A stretch of 5,419 bases of DNA from Ruminococcaceae bacterium UBA2854 (GTDB lineage Bacteria > Bacillota > Clostridia > Oscillospirales > Acutalibacteraceae). Positions within the stretch are counted from its first letter, which is position 1. Each line of letters begins with the position of its first letter. Shown here one piece after another: positions 1-5,419 of the stretch. The notes below the pieces were generated by a model. It saw only the letters and a list, made by a program, of their open reading frames with translations, did not search any database and was not told where the DNA came from. The DNA lies in assembly GCA_002350765.1 (NCBI GenBank), contig DEFK01000043.1, positions 8,732 through 14,150 on the forward strand, in the 5' to 3' direction. The translations under genes and the position numbers were made by a program.

Positions 1-30
1 GCGTTTCTAAATAGACGGTTTGAAGAAAAC
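1..30 (+). ncRNA. Possible 3' end of a type III antitoxin (CptI-like) repeat RNA, truncated by window edge
   Basis: Type III toxin genes are preceded by a short tandem-repeat array whose RNA repeats bind and inhibit the toxin, then by a terminator. The 30 bases before the terminator would be the tail of that array if this locus follows the usual plan. Visible here is only a 6-bp inverted repeat, GCGTTT at 1-6 with AAACGC at 27-32, enclosing 20 bases. No second repeat copy is in the window, so the repeat character cannot be shown. The call rests on the identity of the downstream gene and is an inference. Confidence 0.35.
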
Positions 31-66
31 GCCTCTTTTCCATGTGGTTAAGAGGCTTATTTCATT
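31..66 (+). terminator. Rho-independent terminator upstream of the type III toxin gene, probably leaky
   Basis: GCCTCTT at 31-37 pairs perfectly with AAGAGGC at 50-56. Inside, two T-T oppositions (38-39 with 48-49) and a CC/GG pair (40-41 with 46-47) can extend the stem to an ATGT tetraloop. The stem is followed by an interrupted T tract (TTATTTCATT, 57-66) and preceded by an A-rich stretch. In type III toxin-antitoxin loci a terminator in this position sets the excess of antitoxin RNA over toxin mRNA, with the toxin translated from read-through. The broken T tract fits partial termination. It could alternatively be simply the terminator of an unrelated upstream gene. Confidence 0.75.
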
Positions 67-77
67 AATGGTGATTT

Positions 78-560
78 ATGGATGAGAATGGGTTTTATAT
101 AATAAAAGATGAATTCATTGATATTATAAATAATAAAATCGGCGGGAAATACAATGATAAAAAACAACGACCGATTTATTGTTGTATAAAGGATAAAAAT
201 ATAATCGGATTATATTGGGCTATTCCTACGAGCGACTTATCTCACAGGAGTAAAAAACAGATTGAAAAGTATAAAAAATACGAAAATCTTCCAAAAAAGG
301 ATATTCGTTCGTGTTATTACCATGTAGGATATACAAATAAACCCGCCCTATATAAAGTGAGTAATTCATTCCCTGTTACAGATGAGTACATAGAACGAGT
401 TTATGAATCTAAAGGAAAACCTCTTGTTTTAAAAAACAAGACAGAAATAAATTTATTAAGAAAAAAGCTTCTAAGAATTCTTTCTTACGAAAACTTATTC
501 CCCAATAGGTTAGAGCAGCATATAACAGATATTAAAAACTATTTAAAAGAAATACTATAA
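78..560 (+). CDS. cptN: Type III toxin-antitoxin system toxin, CptIN family (CptN-like endoribonuclease)
   Basis: I recognise this 160-residue protein as a CptN-type toxin, a relative of ToxN, AbiQ and TenpN. These are cytoplasmic metal-independent endoribonucleases held inactive by binding RNA pseudoknot repeats, and several type III systems abort phage infection. Segments I recognise as family-typical are GGKYNDKKQRP (22-32), LYWAIPTSDLSHR (45-57), CYYHVG (79-84), FPVTDEYIER (98-107) and LRILSYENLFPNRLEQHITD (132-151). The length is as expected and the gene is intact. It starts at ATG 78 with a weak GGTGA (70-74) only three bases upstream, suggesting inefficient initiation. The terminator at 31-66 sits where these loci place it. 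GC content is about 28%, far below the genes that follow, consistent with horizontal acquisition. The identification is from remembered family sequence, not from a search. The RNA specificity cannot be told. Confidence 0.85.
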   Translation: MDENGFYIIKDEFIDIINNKIGGKYNDKKQRPIYCCIKDKNIIGLYWAIPTSDLSHRSKKQIEKYKKYENLPKKDIRSCYYHVGYTNKPALYKVSNSFPVTDEYIERVYESKGKPLVLKNKTEINLLRKKLLRILSYENLFPNRLEQHITDIKNYLKEIL

Positions 561-577
561 TTAACGGAGAAAAAACT

Positions 578-913
578 ATGGATTGTATTTTTTGTAAAAT
601 AGCCGACGGTTCAATTCCGTCAAAAAAGGTTTACGAGGACGATAAAATGCTCGCGTTCCACGATATCGAGCCCGCGGCTCCCGTACACGTTGTAATGATT
701 CCTAAGGAGCATATCGCGAGCGCTGACGAGCTTAACGAGGAAAACAGCGATGTTATAGCTCATATCTATTCCAAGGTTCCCGAAATCGCGAAGAAGCTCG
801 GACTTAAAGGCGGTTATCGTATTGTCAATAACTGCGGCGCTGACGGCGGTCAGACTGTGTTCCATATTCATTTCCACCTTATGGGCGGAAAGACTTTAGG
901 AAAAATGTGTTGA
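578..913 (+). CDS. HIT family protein (histidine triad nucleotide-binding hydrolase, HINT-like)
   Basis: HIT proteins of this HINT branch are small dimeric cytoplasmic enzymes that hydrolyse adenosine or guanosine phosphoramidates such as AMP-lysine or AMP-NH2. Their cellular role in bacteria is poorly defined. The signature HIHFHLM triad lies at residues 96-102, with H96, H98 and H100; by family knowledge the middle residue, H98, is the nucleophile. The N-terminal CIFCKI (C3, C6) with a histidine near 45 (PKEHI) is the zinc-binding set seen in many bacterial members. The 111-residue length is normal and the gene is complete. ATG 578 follows GGAGA (566-570) at seven bases. It begins 17 bases after the toxin gene and ends 13 before the phosphoribosyltransferase gene, and its base composition matches the downstream genes rather than the toxin. 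Confidence 0.95.
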   Translation: MDCIFCKIADGSIPSKKVYEDDKMLAFHDIEPAAPVHVVMIPKEHIASADELNEENSDVIAHIYSKVPEIAKKLGLKGGYRIVNNCGADGGQTVFHIHFHLMGGKTLGKMC

Positions 914-926
914 TAAGGAGTAGAAA

Positions 927-1466
927 ATGGGTAAGACATATAAAATGACTATCGCGGGTTGCGAAAGAGAGCTCCCGCTGTGTGAGGTAGACGAGAATCT
1001 TGATATCGCCGCGTTTATTATGTTCGGTGACGTTGAGGTTACTGTGGAGAGCGCGAAGGCTTTACTTAAAAAATGTCCTGAGCACGACGTTATCGTTACC
1101 GCCGAGGCTAAGGGTATTCCTCTCGCGTATGAGATGGCTCGCCAGGAAAACAAGGATTATGTCGTAGCGCGTAAGGGCTTAAAGGTATATATGCCCGAGT
1201 ATGTTAATGTAGAGGTTCGTTCGATTACTACCTTGTCGCTCCAGAAGCTCTATATCGGTACGGATGATATAAAAAAGATTAAGGGCAAAAAAGTTCTTAT
1301 TGTTGACGACGTTATTTCTACAGGAGAGAGCCTCGTTGCTCTTGAGAAGCTTGTCGCTAAAGCGGGCGGTGAAGTTGCGGCTAAGGTCGCTGTTCTCGCC
1401 GAGGGTGAAGCGGCTGAAAGAGAGGATATTATCTTCCTCGATAAGCTTCCCGTATTTCCTAAGTAA
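927..1466 (+). CDS. Adenine phosphoribosyltransferase-like protein (type I PRTase)
   Basis: Type I phosphoribosyltransferases transfer the ribose phosphate of PRPP to a base; the adenine enzyme makes AMP from adenine and PRPP in purine salvage. The PRPP-binding motif VLIVDDVISTGES is complete at residues 123-135 with both acidic residues. TAEAKGIPLAYEMA (58-71) and VVARKGLK (79-86) match the base/pyrophosphate loop and the following strand in APRT relatives. The 179-residue length fits. The region between 87 and 110 (SITTLSLQKLYIG) and the ending DKLPVFPK resemble an APRT-like branch distinct from the classical E. coli enzyme, so adenine as the substrate is likely but not proven; a xanthine or other base is possible. 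ATG 927 has a strong AAGGAG (915-920) six bases upstream. No purine riboswitch or operator is visible in front of it. Confidence 0.85.
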   Translation: MGKTYKMTIAGCERELPLCEVDENLDIAAFIMFGDVEVTVESAKALLKKCPEHDVIVTAEAKGIPLAYEMARQENKDYVVARKGLKVYMPEYVNVEVRSITTLSLQKLYIGTDDIKKIKGKKVLIVDDVISTGESLVALEKLVAKAGGEVAAKVAVLAEGEAAEREDIIFLDKLPVFPK

Positions 1467-1488
1467 TAATTGTAAAGGATAGAGAGAA

Positions 1489-3732
1489 ATGACTAAACGG
1501 CTGTTTGCGTATATCGGTTTAAGTATGCTGGTTACGTTCGCGGCCGTTTTTTATTTTAAGATTTACGGGATCGCCGCTCTTTTGAGCGCGGCGGTTGTAG
1601 TATTGATTTTCGCGATTGTTAGGGGAACTAAAAATAATAAAGCAGTCTTTATTGTTATCGCGGTAACAGTAGTAATTTCTATAGCGTATTCCTGTGTTTA
1701 TAATTCGTTTAAAGAAATAAAGATACAAAAATACGATGGTAAATCCGTTACGCTCAGCGGTACGGTTTCAAAATTTCATAAAGCTAATGACAGTTATCTG
1801 TATGAGCTGAACTGCGATAAGATAAATAACAATCCCGAAAGCTATAAGGTCTTACTCGGGAGCAATAGTGATTTAGGCGCGGAGTACGGCGATATAATAA
1901 CCTGTAAGGTTGTTCTCGAAAAAATGGAAAACAGCTATTATAAATCCAAGGGTTTTGATTATAATACCGATCCCGAGGATTATTTTCTCAGTTATACCGT
2001 GCAGACCGTAAAGGATAAGGGGATAGGATATATCCCTGTTTTTATAAGGGATAAGCTTACGTATTCGATTAACGTCCTTATACCGGGGTACGAGGGCGAG
2101 CTTTGCAACGCCGTTACACTCGGCGACAAATATGAGTTATCACAGAATGTATACAGCGATTTCAGAAGTACGGGGCTTAGCTATCTTATCGCTATCTCGG
2201 GGCTTCATATGAGTTTAGTGGCGGGATTTGTATTCTTTATTACCAGGAAGCTCAGGAACAGACATAAAAGCCGAATAATAAGGGGTATAATTATTATACT
2301 GGTTGTGTTGCTTTATATAGCCGTTACGGGAGCCGCCGCTTCAGCTGTACGCTCGGGAATAATGCTTATAGTCGTCTACTCGGGATATTGCTTTAGTCTT
2401 AAAAGCGATACGGTCAACAACCTCGGAATCGCGGCTTTGATACTTACCGTCTTTAATCCTTACTCGGTCGGGGATGTCGGTATGCTTATGTCATTTGCTT
2501 CTACCGCGGGAATAGTTTTTATTTATCCCTCATTCGAGAAACGGTTCGATTTAAAATTCGGTATCAGAATTAAAAACCTGTATTTTTTAAATGAATCCGC
2601 CGAAAATATCGTAGATAAGCTTAGAATTAATTTTAAGCTTTTAGCGTATAGAACGCTTAGGTTGATTTACGATATGCTTACAATGTCACTTTGCGCGGTA
2701 ATATCAATCTCGCCGCTGACGCTTTCGTTTTTCGGCGTATGCAATCCGTTTGTTATAATTTACTCGGTGTTTGAAGCTCCGTTTATCGGATTTATGATGC
2801 TGTTCTCCGCGGTGTCGTCGGTGCTATGGTATATACCGTTTATAAATCCTCTCTCCGCGGCGACCGCGCTTATAGCGAAGCTGATCGCCTCCTGGCTTAT
2901 ATCCTTTACGAGATTTTTAGCGGGCGTTCCGTTTATCACGTTTTATTTTGAGCCTCGGCTTATTATGATATGGCTGGGGATAACGATTATTATTTTCGCC
3001 GTTTTAACAGCGGCTAAGCTTAACCGCCGTAATAATATTATAATAGCCTCGTGTATATCGGCGGTGTTATTGCTTTTTAATATCTGCGCGGGGATTTTGG
3101 TAAATTACAATAAAACGGAGCTGAGAGTTATAAGCTCGGGAAATGGCTCGACCGTGGTTTTTAAATCTCCCGAGGGAGTTAATGTGCTATCGAGCGGCGG
3201 TACGAGTTCGGAGAATGACGAAGTTTTTGATAAGCTGCATATTCTTTCAAATAAGGTGAATACGCTTGTTGTACAGTCGCCGAGGGAAAAGAGCGATATA
3301 AAATACGCGGGGGATATACTGCGGGAGTTTGACGTAGAAAAGGTTCTGTTGTATTATAGATATAACACGAACGAGCGGATTTACCGCGCGGCAAGAGAAT
3401 GTGGAATTTATAACGAGTTTAAGGATAACGAAAAAGTATCGCTGAAGCTTACCGATTCCGTTACGGATAAAGTCGAGAATGTCAACGGTCATACGTGGCA
3501 GTATATATCCGACGGAAATGTTTCCGCGCTTATAGCGCCGTATAAGGGTAAGGCATGGGAGATTCCCGAAGATTTCAGAAACCCCGATTACCTTATTCTG
3601 AATAATGATATTAAGAATATAGAAGATATAGATTACGGTAAGGTTATCTGGACGTCCTGTAAGGAGATTCCCTCAGGGCTGAAAAATGCTTGTACTGTAA
3701 AAAATGATGATTATATTATAGAATTTAACTGA
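1489..3732 (+). CDS. comEC: ComEC/Rec2 family DNA-uptake channel protein with degenerate C-terminal domain
   Basis: ComEC is the polytopic membrane channel that carries one strand of transforming DNA into the cytoplasm during natural competence. The 747-residue protein has the family layout: three N-terminal membrane helices (about 5-24, 27-45, 51-70), a soluble DUF4131/OB-like region (about 71-190), and the membrane Competence domain from about 200 with the hallmark YLIAISGLHMS (near 232-242) and VTGAAASAVRSGIM (279-292). A last helix (about 517-538) leads to a C-terminal domain (544-747). That domain normally resembles a metallo-beta-lactamase. Here SSGNGST (549-555) replaces the usual DVGQGDA, and QSPREKSDIKYAG (596-608) replaces THPHADHIGG; only two histidines (H584, H668) remain. 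ATG 1489 follows AAAGGA (1474-1479). It lies 22 bases after the PRTase gene and 15 before holA, a common comEC-holA pairing in Bacillota. Whether the cell is competent cannot be judged. Confidence 0.93.
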   Translation: MTKRLFAYIGLSMLVTFAAVFYFKIYGIAALLSAAVVVLIFAIVRGTKNNKAVFIVIAVTVVISIAYSCVYNSFKEIKIQKYDGKSVTLSGTVSKFHKANDSYLYELNCDKINNNPESYKVLLGSNSDLGAEYGDIITCKVVLEKMENSYYKSKGFDYNTDPEDYFLSYTVQTVKDKGIGYIPVFIRDKLTYSINVLIPGYEGELCNAVTLGDKYELSQNVYSDFRSTGLSYLIAISGLHMSLVAGFVFFITRKLRNRHKSRIIRGIIIILVVLLYIAVTGAAASAVRSGIMLIVVYSGYCFSLKSDTVNNLGIAALILTVFNPYSVGDVGMLMSFASTAGIVFIYPSFEKRFDLKFGIRIKNLYFLNESAENIVDKLRINFKLLAYRTLRLIYDMLTMSLCAVISISPLTLSFFGVCNPFVIIYSVFEAPFIGFMMLFSAVSSVLWYIPFINPLSAATALIAKLIASWLISFTRFLAGVPFITFYFEPRLIMIWLGITIIIFAVLTAAKLNRRNNIIIASCISAVLLLFNICAGILVNYNKTELRVISSGNGSTVVFKSPEGVNVLSSGGTSSENDEVFDKLHILSNKVNTLVVQSPREKSDIKYAGDILREFDVEKVLLYYRYNTNERIYRAARECGIYNEFKDNEKVSLKLTDSVTDKVENVNGHTWQYISDGNVSALIAPYKGKAWEIPEDFRNPDYLILNNDIKNIEDIDYGKVIWTSCKEIPSGLKNACTVKNDDYIIEFN

Positions 3733-3747
3733 TATAAGGGTGAAATA

Positions 3748-4800
3748 ATGGCTGAGTTATCACGCAAGGATTTGCGTCAGGGTATCAACAAAAAACAATT
3801 TAATAACCTTTACCTGATTTACGGCGAGGAGAAAATGTATATTAAAGCCGATACAAGCCTCCTCCTCGAAAAGCTGATGGGTAAAAATCCTCCCGAGTTT
3901 AACTTCCATAAATTCGAGAAGGATTACGAGCTCGACGATATAGCCGTAGTGGTTCAGGTAGCGCCGTTTATGAGCGAGTATAATGTGGTTTTGATTTCCG
4001 ATCTGGACGTTAACGACAAGAGCTTCCCGAAAAGCGATTACGACAGGCTTAAGGATATTCTCGAAAACTGTCCCGATACTTCTGTAGTTATTCTTACATA
4101 TCCTACGTTGAAGCAGGATATGAAAAAGCTCGGCTCCGTATTTTCTAAGCTAAAGACCTTTGTAAGTAAAAAGGGTATTGTCTGCGCCGAGGGCAGAGAA
4201 ACCGACCTGTCCTTAGCCCGACAGATTATAAGATGGGCTGATAAAAGAGGAATTAAAATCGAGCAGGCGGACGCGTTTAAGCTCCAGGAATACGCGGGCT
4301 TCGACTTAAACACTATTAAAAACGAGCTCGATAAGCTGTGTAACTATGTCGGCGACGGCGGATTAATAACGACCGAGGATATAGAAAAGCTCGTTACAAA
4401 ACAGCTCGAGGCGAATGTGTTCTATCTTACGGACGCTATAGTCGCCCGCGACAGCAATAAGGCGTTCTCGATGCTCGATACCTTGTTTTATCAGAAAGCC
4501 GAGCCCAACGAGATTATAAGCGTTATAAGTATGTCGTATCTCGACTTCTACCGAGCTCGTGTAGCCGCCGAAAGCTCTACGCCTCTTTCCGAGGTCGCTA
4601 AATATTTCGGCTACGGACGGCGTGAGTTCGCGCTTAAAAAGGCGGGAGGTAAAACCCGCGCTATGTCTACCGAAGCGCTGAGAGAAAGTCTGTTTGAAAT
4701 ATCCGACACGACTTATAAGCTGAGAAGCGTTTCCTCGAACGATCGGATTTTAATAGAAGCGCTTGTCGCGAAGCTGCTTATTTTAGCCGAAAAAAGGTAA
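3748..4800 (+). CDS. holA: DNA polymerase III delta subunit (clamp loader)
   Basis: The delta subunit is the wrench of the clamp loader: it binds the sliding beta clamp and opens it for loading at primed sites during replication. The 350-residue length is normal. The N-terminal LYLIYGEEKMYI (21-32) is the family's degenerate nucleotide-fold strand and loop, lacking a working Walker A lysine motif, as expected for delta. QVAPFMSEYNVVLI (70-83) lines up with the beta-binding element of E. coli delta (QAMSLF), with F74 as the likely key hydrophobic. A middle helical region carries FDLNTIKNELDKL, and the C-terminal collar domain starts near ANVFYLTDAI (222-231). ATG 3748 is preceded by AAGGGTG (3736-3742). 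It sits between comEC and the RNase M5 gene. This is an essential housekeeping gene and nothing in it appears broken. Confidence 0.95.
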   Translation: MAELSRKDLRQGINKKQFNNLYLIYGEEKMYIKADTSLLLEKLMGKNPPEFNFHKFEKDYELDDIAVVVQVAPFMSEYNVVLISDLDVNDKSFPKSDYDRLKDILENCPDTSVVILTYPTLKQDMKKLGSVFSKLKTFVSKKGIVCAEGRETDLSLARQIIRWADKRGIKIEQADAFKLQEYAGFDLNTIKNELDKLCNYVGDGGLITTEDIEKLVTKQLEANVFYLTDAIVARDSNKAFSMLDTLFYQKAEPNEIISVISMSYLDFYRARVAAESSTPLSEVAKYFGYGRREFALKKAGGKTRAMSTEALRESLFEISDTTYKLRSVSSNDRILIEALVAKLLILAEKR

Positions 4801-4803
4801 GCT
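4793..4803 (+). promoter_or_regulatory. Ribosome binding site of the RNase M5 gene, overlapping the holA end
   Basis: AAAGG at 4793-4797 lies in the last codons of holA directly before its TAA (4798-4800), six bases from ATG 4804. Ribosomes finishing holA would uncover or occupy this site, so translation of the two genes is probably coupled. It also supports ATG 4804 as the start. Confidence 0.7.
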
Positions 4804-5397
4804 ATGATTAGTGTAAAAGAAGCGATTATCGTCGAAGGACGGTACGATAAGATAAAACTAAGCTCAATTGTCAGCTCTCCGATAATTGATACGGGCGGTT
4901 TTCGGGTTTTTAAGGATAAGGAAAAGCAGAACCTTATTAAGAAAATCTCCGCGCAGAGAGGCTTGCTCGTGCTGACTGACAGCGACTCCGCGGGATTTGT
5001 GATCCGCAATTTTTTAAAGGGGATTGTTCCCGAAAACGAGTTGAAGCACGCCTATGTACCCCAACTAAAGGGCAAGGAAAAACGTAAAGCCGAAGCCTCT
5101 AAGGAGGGCTTGCTCGGGGTAGAGGGGATGGACGAGCAAATTATTGTTCGCGCGATTCAAAACAGCGGAGCGACAATTTTAAACTACGATAAAAAGGTTA
5201 AGAGCGGGGATATTGAAAAAAGCGATTTATACGAGCTCGGGCTATCGGGCAGGGAAAATTCCGCGGTTTTACGCGAAAAGCTTTTGAAGTATTTACAGCT
5301 TCCGTCTTACCTTACAACCAACGCGATGTTAACCGCGCTGAATTGCTTATATTCTTTAGAAGAATTAAAAGAATTGATTGAAAATATGAATAAATGA
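4804..5397 (+). CDS. rnmV: Ribonuclease M5 (5S rRNA maturation, Toprim domain)
   Basis: RNase M5 makes the final double cut that releases mature 5S rRNA from its precursor, in B. subtilis with ribosomal protein L18 as cofactor. The Toprim domain covers about residues 4-115: IIVEGRYDK (8-16) carries the catalytic glutamate E11 and LTDSDSAGFVIRN (57-69) the metal-binding D59 and D61. HAYVP (82-86) and GVEGM (105-109) match the usual HAF(L/I)P and GVE segments; many homologues have GVEHA, so the histidine is replaced here. The C-terminal DUF4093-like domain (about 128-190) has DLYELGLSGRENSAVLREKL. The 197-residue length is typical and the gene is complete. Only three bases separate it from holA. 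In B. subtilis the gene sits beside the 16S rRNA methylase gene ksgA instead, so the holA neighbourhood differs from that model. Another small Toprim protein is unlikely given the C-terminal match. Confidence 0.93.
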   Translation: MISVKEAIIVEGRYDKIKLSSIVSSPIIDTGGFRVFKDKEKQNLIKKISAQRGLLVLTDSDSAGFVIRNFLKGIVPENELKHAYVPQLKGKEKRKAEASKEGLLGVEGMDEQIIVRAIQNSGATILNYDKKVKSGDIEKSDLYELGLSGRENSAVLREKLLKYLQLPSYLTTNAMLTALNCLYSLEELKELIENMNK

Positions 5398-5398
5398 A

Positions 5399-5419
5399 GG
5401 GGCTGTCGCAAAATGAAGC
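5399..5419. mobile_element. Possible terminal inverted repeat of an insertion sequence or MITE, cut by window edge
   Basis: The run beginning GGGGCTGTCGCAAAATG starts two bases after the RNase M5 stop codon. A GGGCTGTCGCAAAA-type end is what I recall from terminal inverted repeats of IS elements (IS1182-like and similar) and derived MITEs in clostridia. Only one end is present, with no transposase and no partner repeat in view. It could instead be the left arm of a terminator hairpin whose right arm lies beyond 5419. Confidence 0.45.

Noticed and set aside
532..561. A perfect TATAAT (556-561) with TTAAAA (532-537) 18 bases upstream, a candidate promoter for the HIT gene
   Set aside because: Transcription would start near 568, inside the Shine-Dalgarno site (566-570), leaving it truncated. 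The -35 box matches only four of six bases and the region is AT-rich, so a chance match is likely.
620..1153. Open frames on the minus strand opposite the HIT and PRTase genes
   Set aside because: They lie entirely or mostly opposite well-identified genes, show no family motifs and have composition expected from antisense of coding DNA.
1300..1482. A 60-codon + strand frame overlapping the end of the PRTase gene
   Set aside because: It is an out-of-frame shadow over the conserved PRPP motif; the product is a low-complexity Leu/Arg/Ser-rich string with no recognisable family.
1519..1728. Minus-strand frame opposite the comEC start
   Set aside because: The product is rich in Tyr, Asn and Arg with no motif, and it is opposite the N-terminal membrane helices of ComEC.
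3179..3492. Minus-strand frames opposite the degenerate ComEC C-terminal domain, considered as a sign of a replaced or overprinted gene
   Set aside because: Two different frames cover the same stretch, neither has a good ribosome binding site or known motifs, and the plus-strand frame is continuous to the domain end.
3118..3732. The possibility that comEC is frameshifted or a pseudogene
   Set aside because: The reading frame is continuous for 747 codons, the length is normal, and the C-terminal domain still has regular alternating strand/helix pattern. Motif loss is by substitution, not by disruption.
4038..5009. Minus-strand frames opposite holA and the holA/rnmV junction
   Set aside because: They are shadows of conserved coding sequence; the second spans the gene junction simply because the genes are almost contiguous.

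Overview
The window looks like a chromosomal segment of a low-to-mid GC Bacillota, most plausibly a gut clostridial lineage such as Oscillospiraceae/Ruminococcaceae or Lachnospiraceae. This rests on the strong Shine-Dalgarno sites, the presence of RNase M5 with its C-terminal DUF4093-type domain, the comEC-holA pair, and a CptN-type type III toxin, a family known mainly from such bacteria. The genus assignment is inference.

All six supported genes lie on the + strand with very short gaps. The left edge (1-77) is non-coding and holds a hairpin terminator. It is followed by an AT-rich gene (78-560, about 28% GC) that I recognise as a CptIN-family type III toxin, an RNA-antitoxin-controlled endoribonuclease. 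In such loci the antitoxin is a tandem-repeat RNA encoded just upstream and separated from the toxin by a leaky terminator. The terminator is visible here, but the repeat array would lie outside the window, with at most its last few bases inside.

From 578 onward the base composition changes (about 49% GC over 601-900) and a housekeeping-type cluster begins: a HIT-family nucleotide hydrolase (578-913), an adenine-phosphoribosyltransferase-like protein (927-1466), the DNA-uptake channel protein ComEC (1489-3732), the clamp-loader delta subunit HolA (3748-4800) and RNase M5, the 5S rRNA maturase (4804-5397). Gaps of 13, 22, 15 and 3 bases suggest one transcript. The ComEC C-terminal domain has lost every metal-binding motif of the usual metallo-beta-lactamase-like domain, which is the most notable protein-level anomaly here.

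The last 21 bases, directly after the RNase M5 stop codon, resemble the terminal inverted repeat of an insertion sequence or MITE. The element itself is not in the window. The operon is therefore flanked by probable accessory DNA on both sides. I found no evidence of a wholly new system. The strongest lead is the type III toxin-antitoxin locus cut by the left edge.
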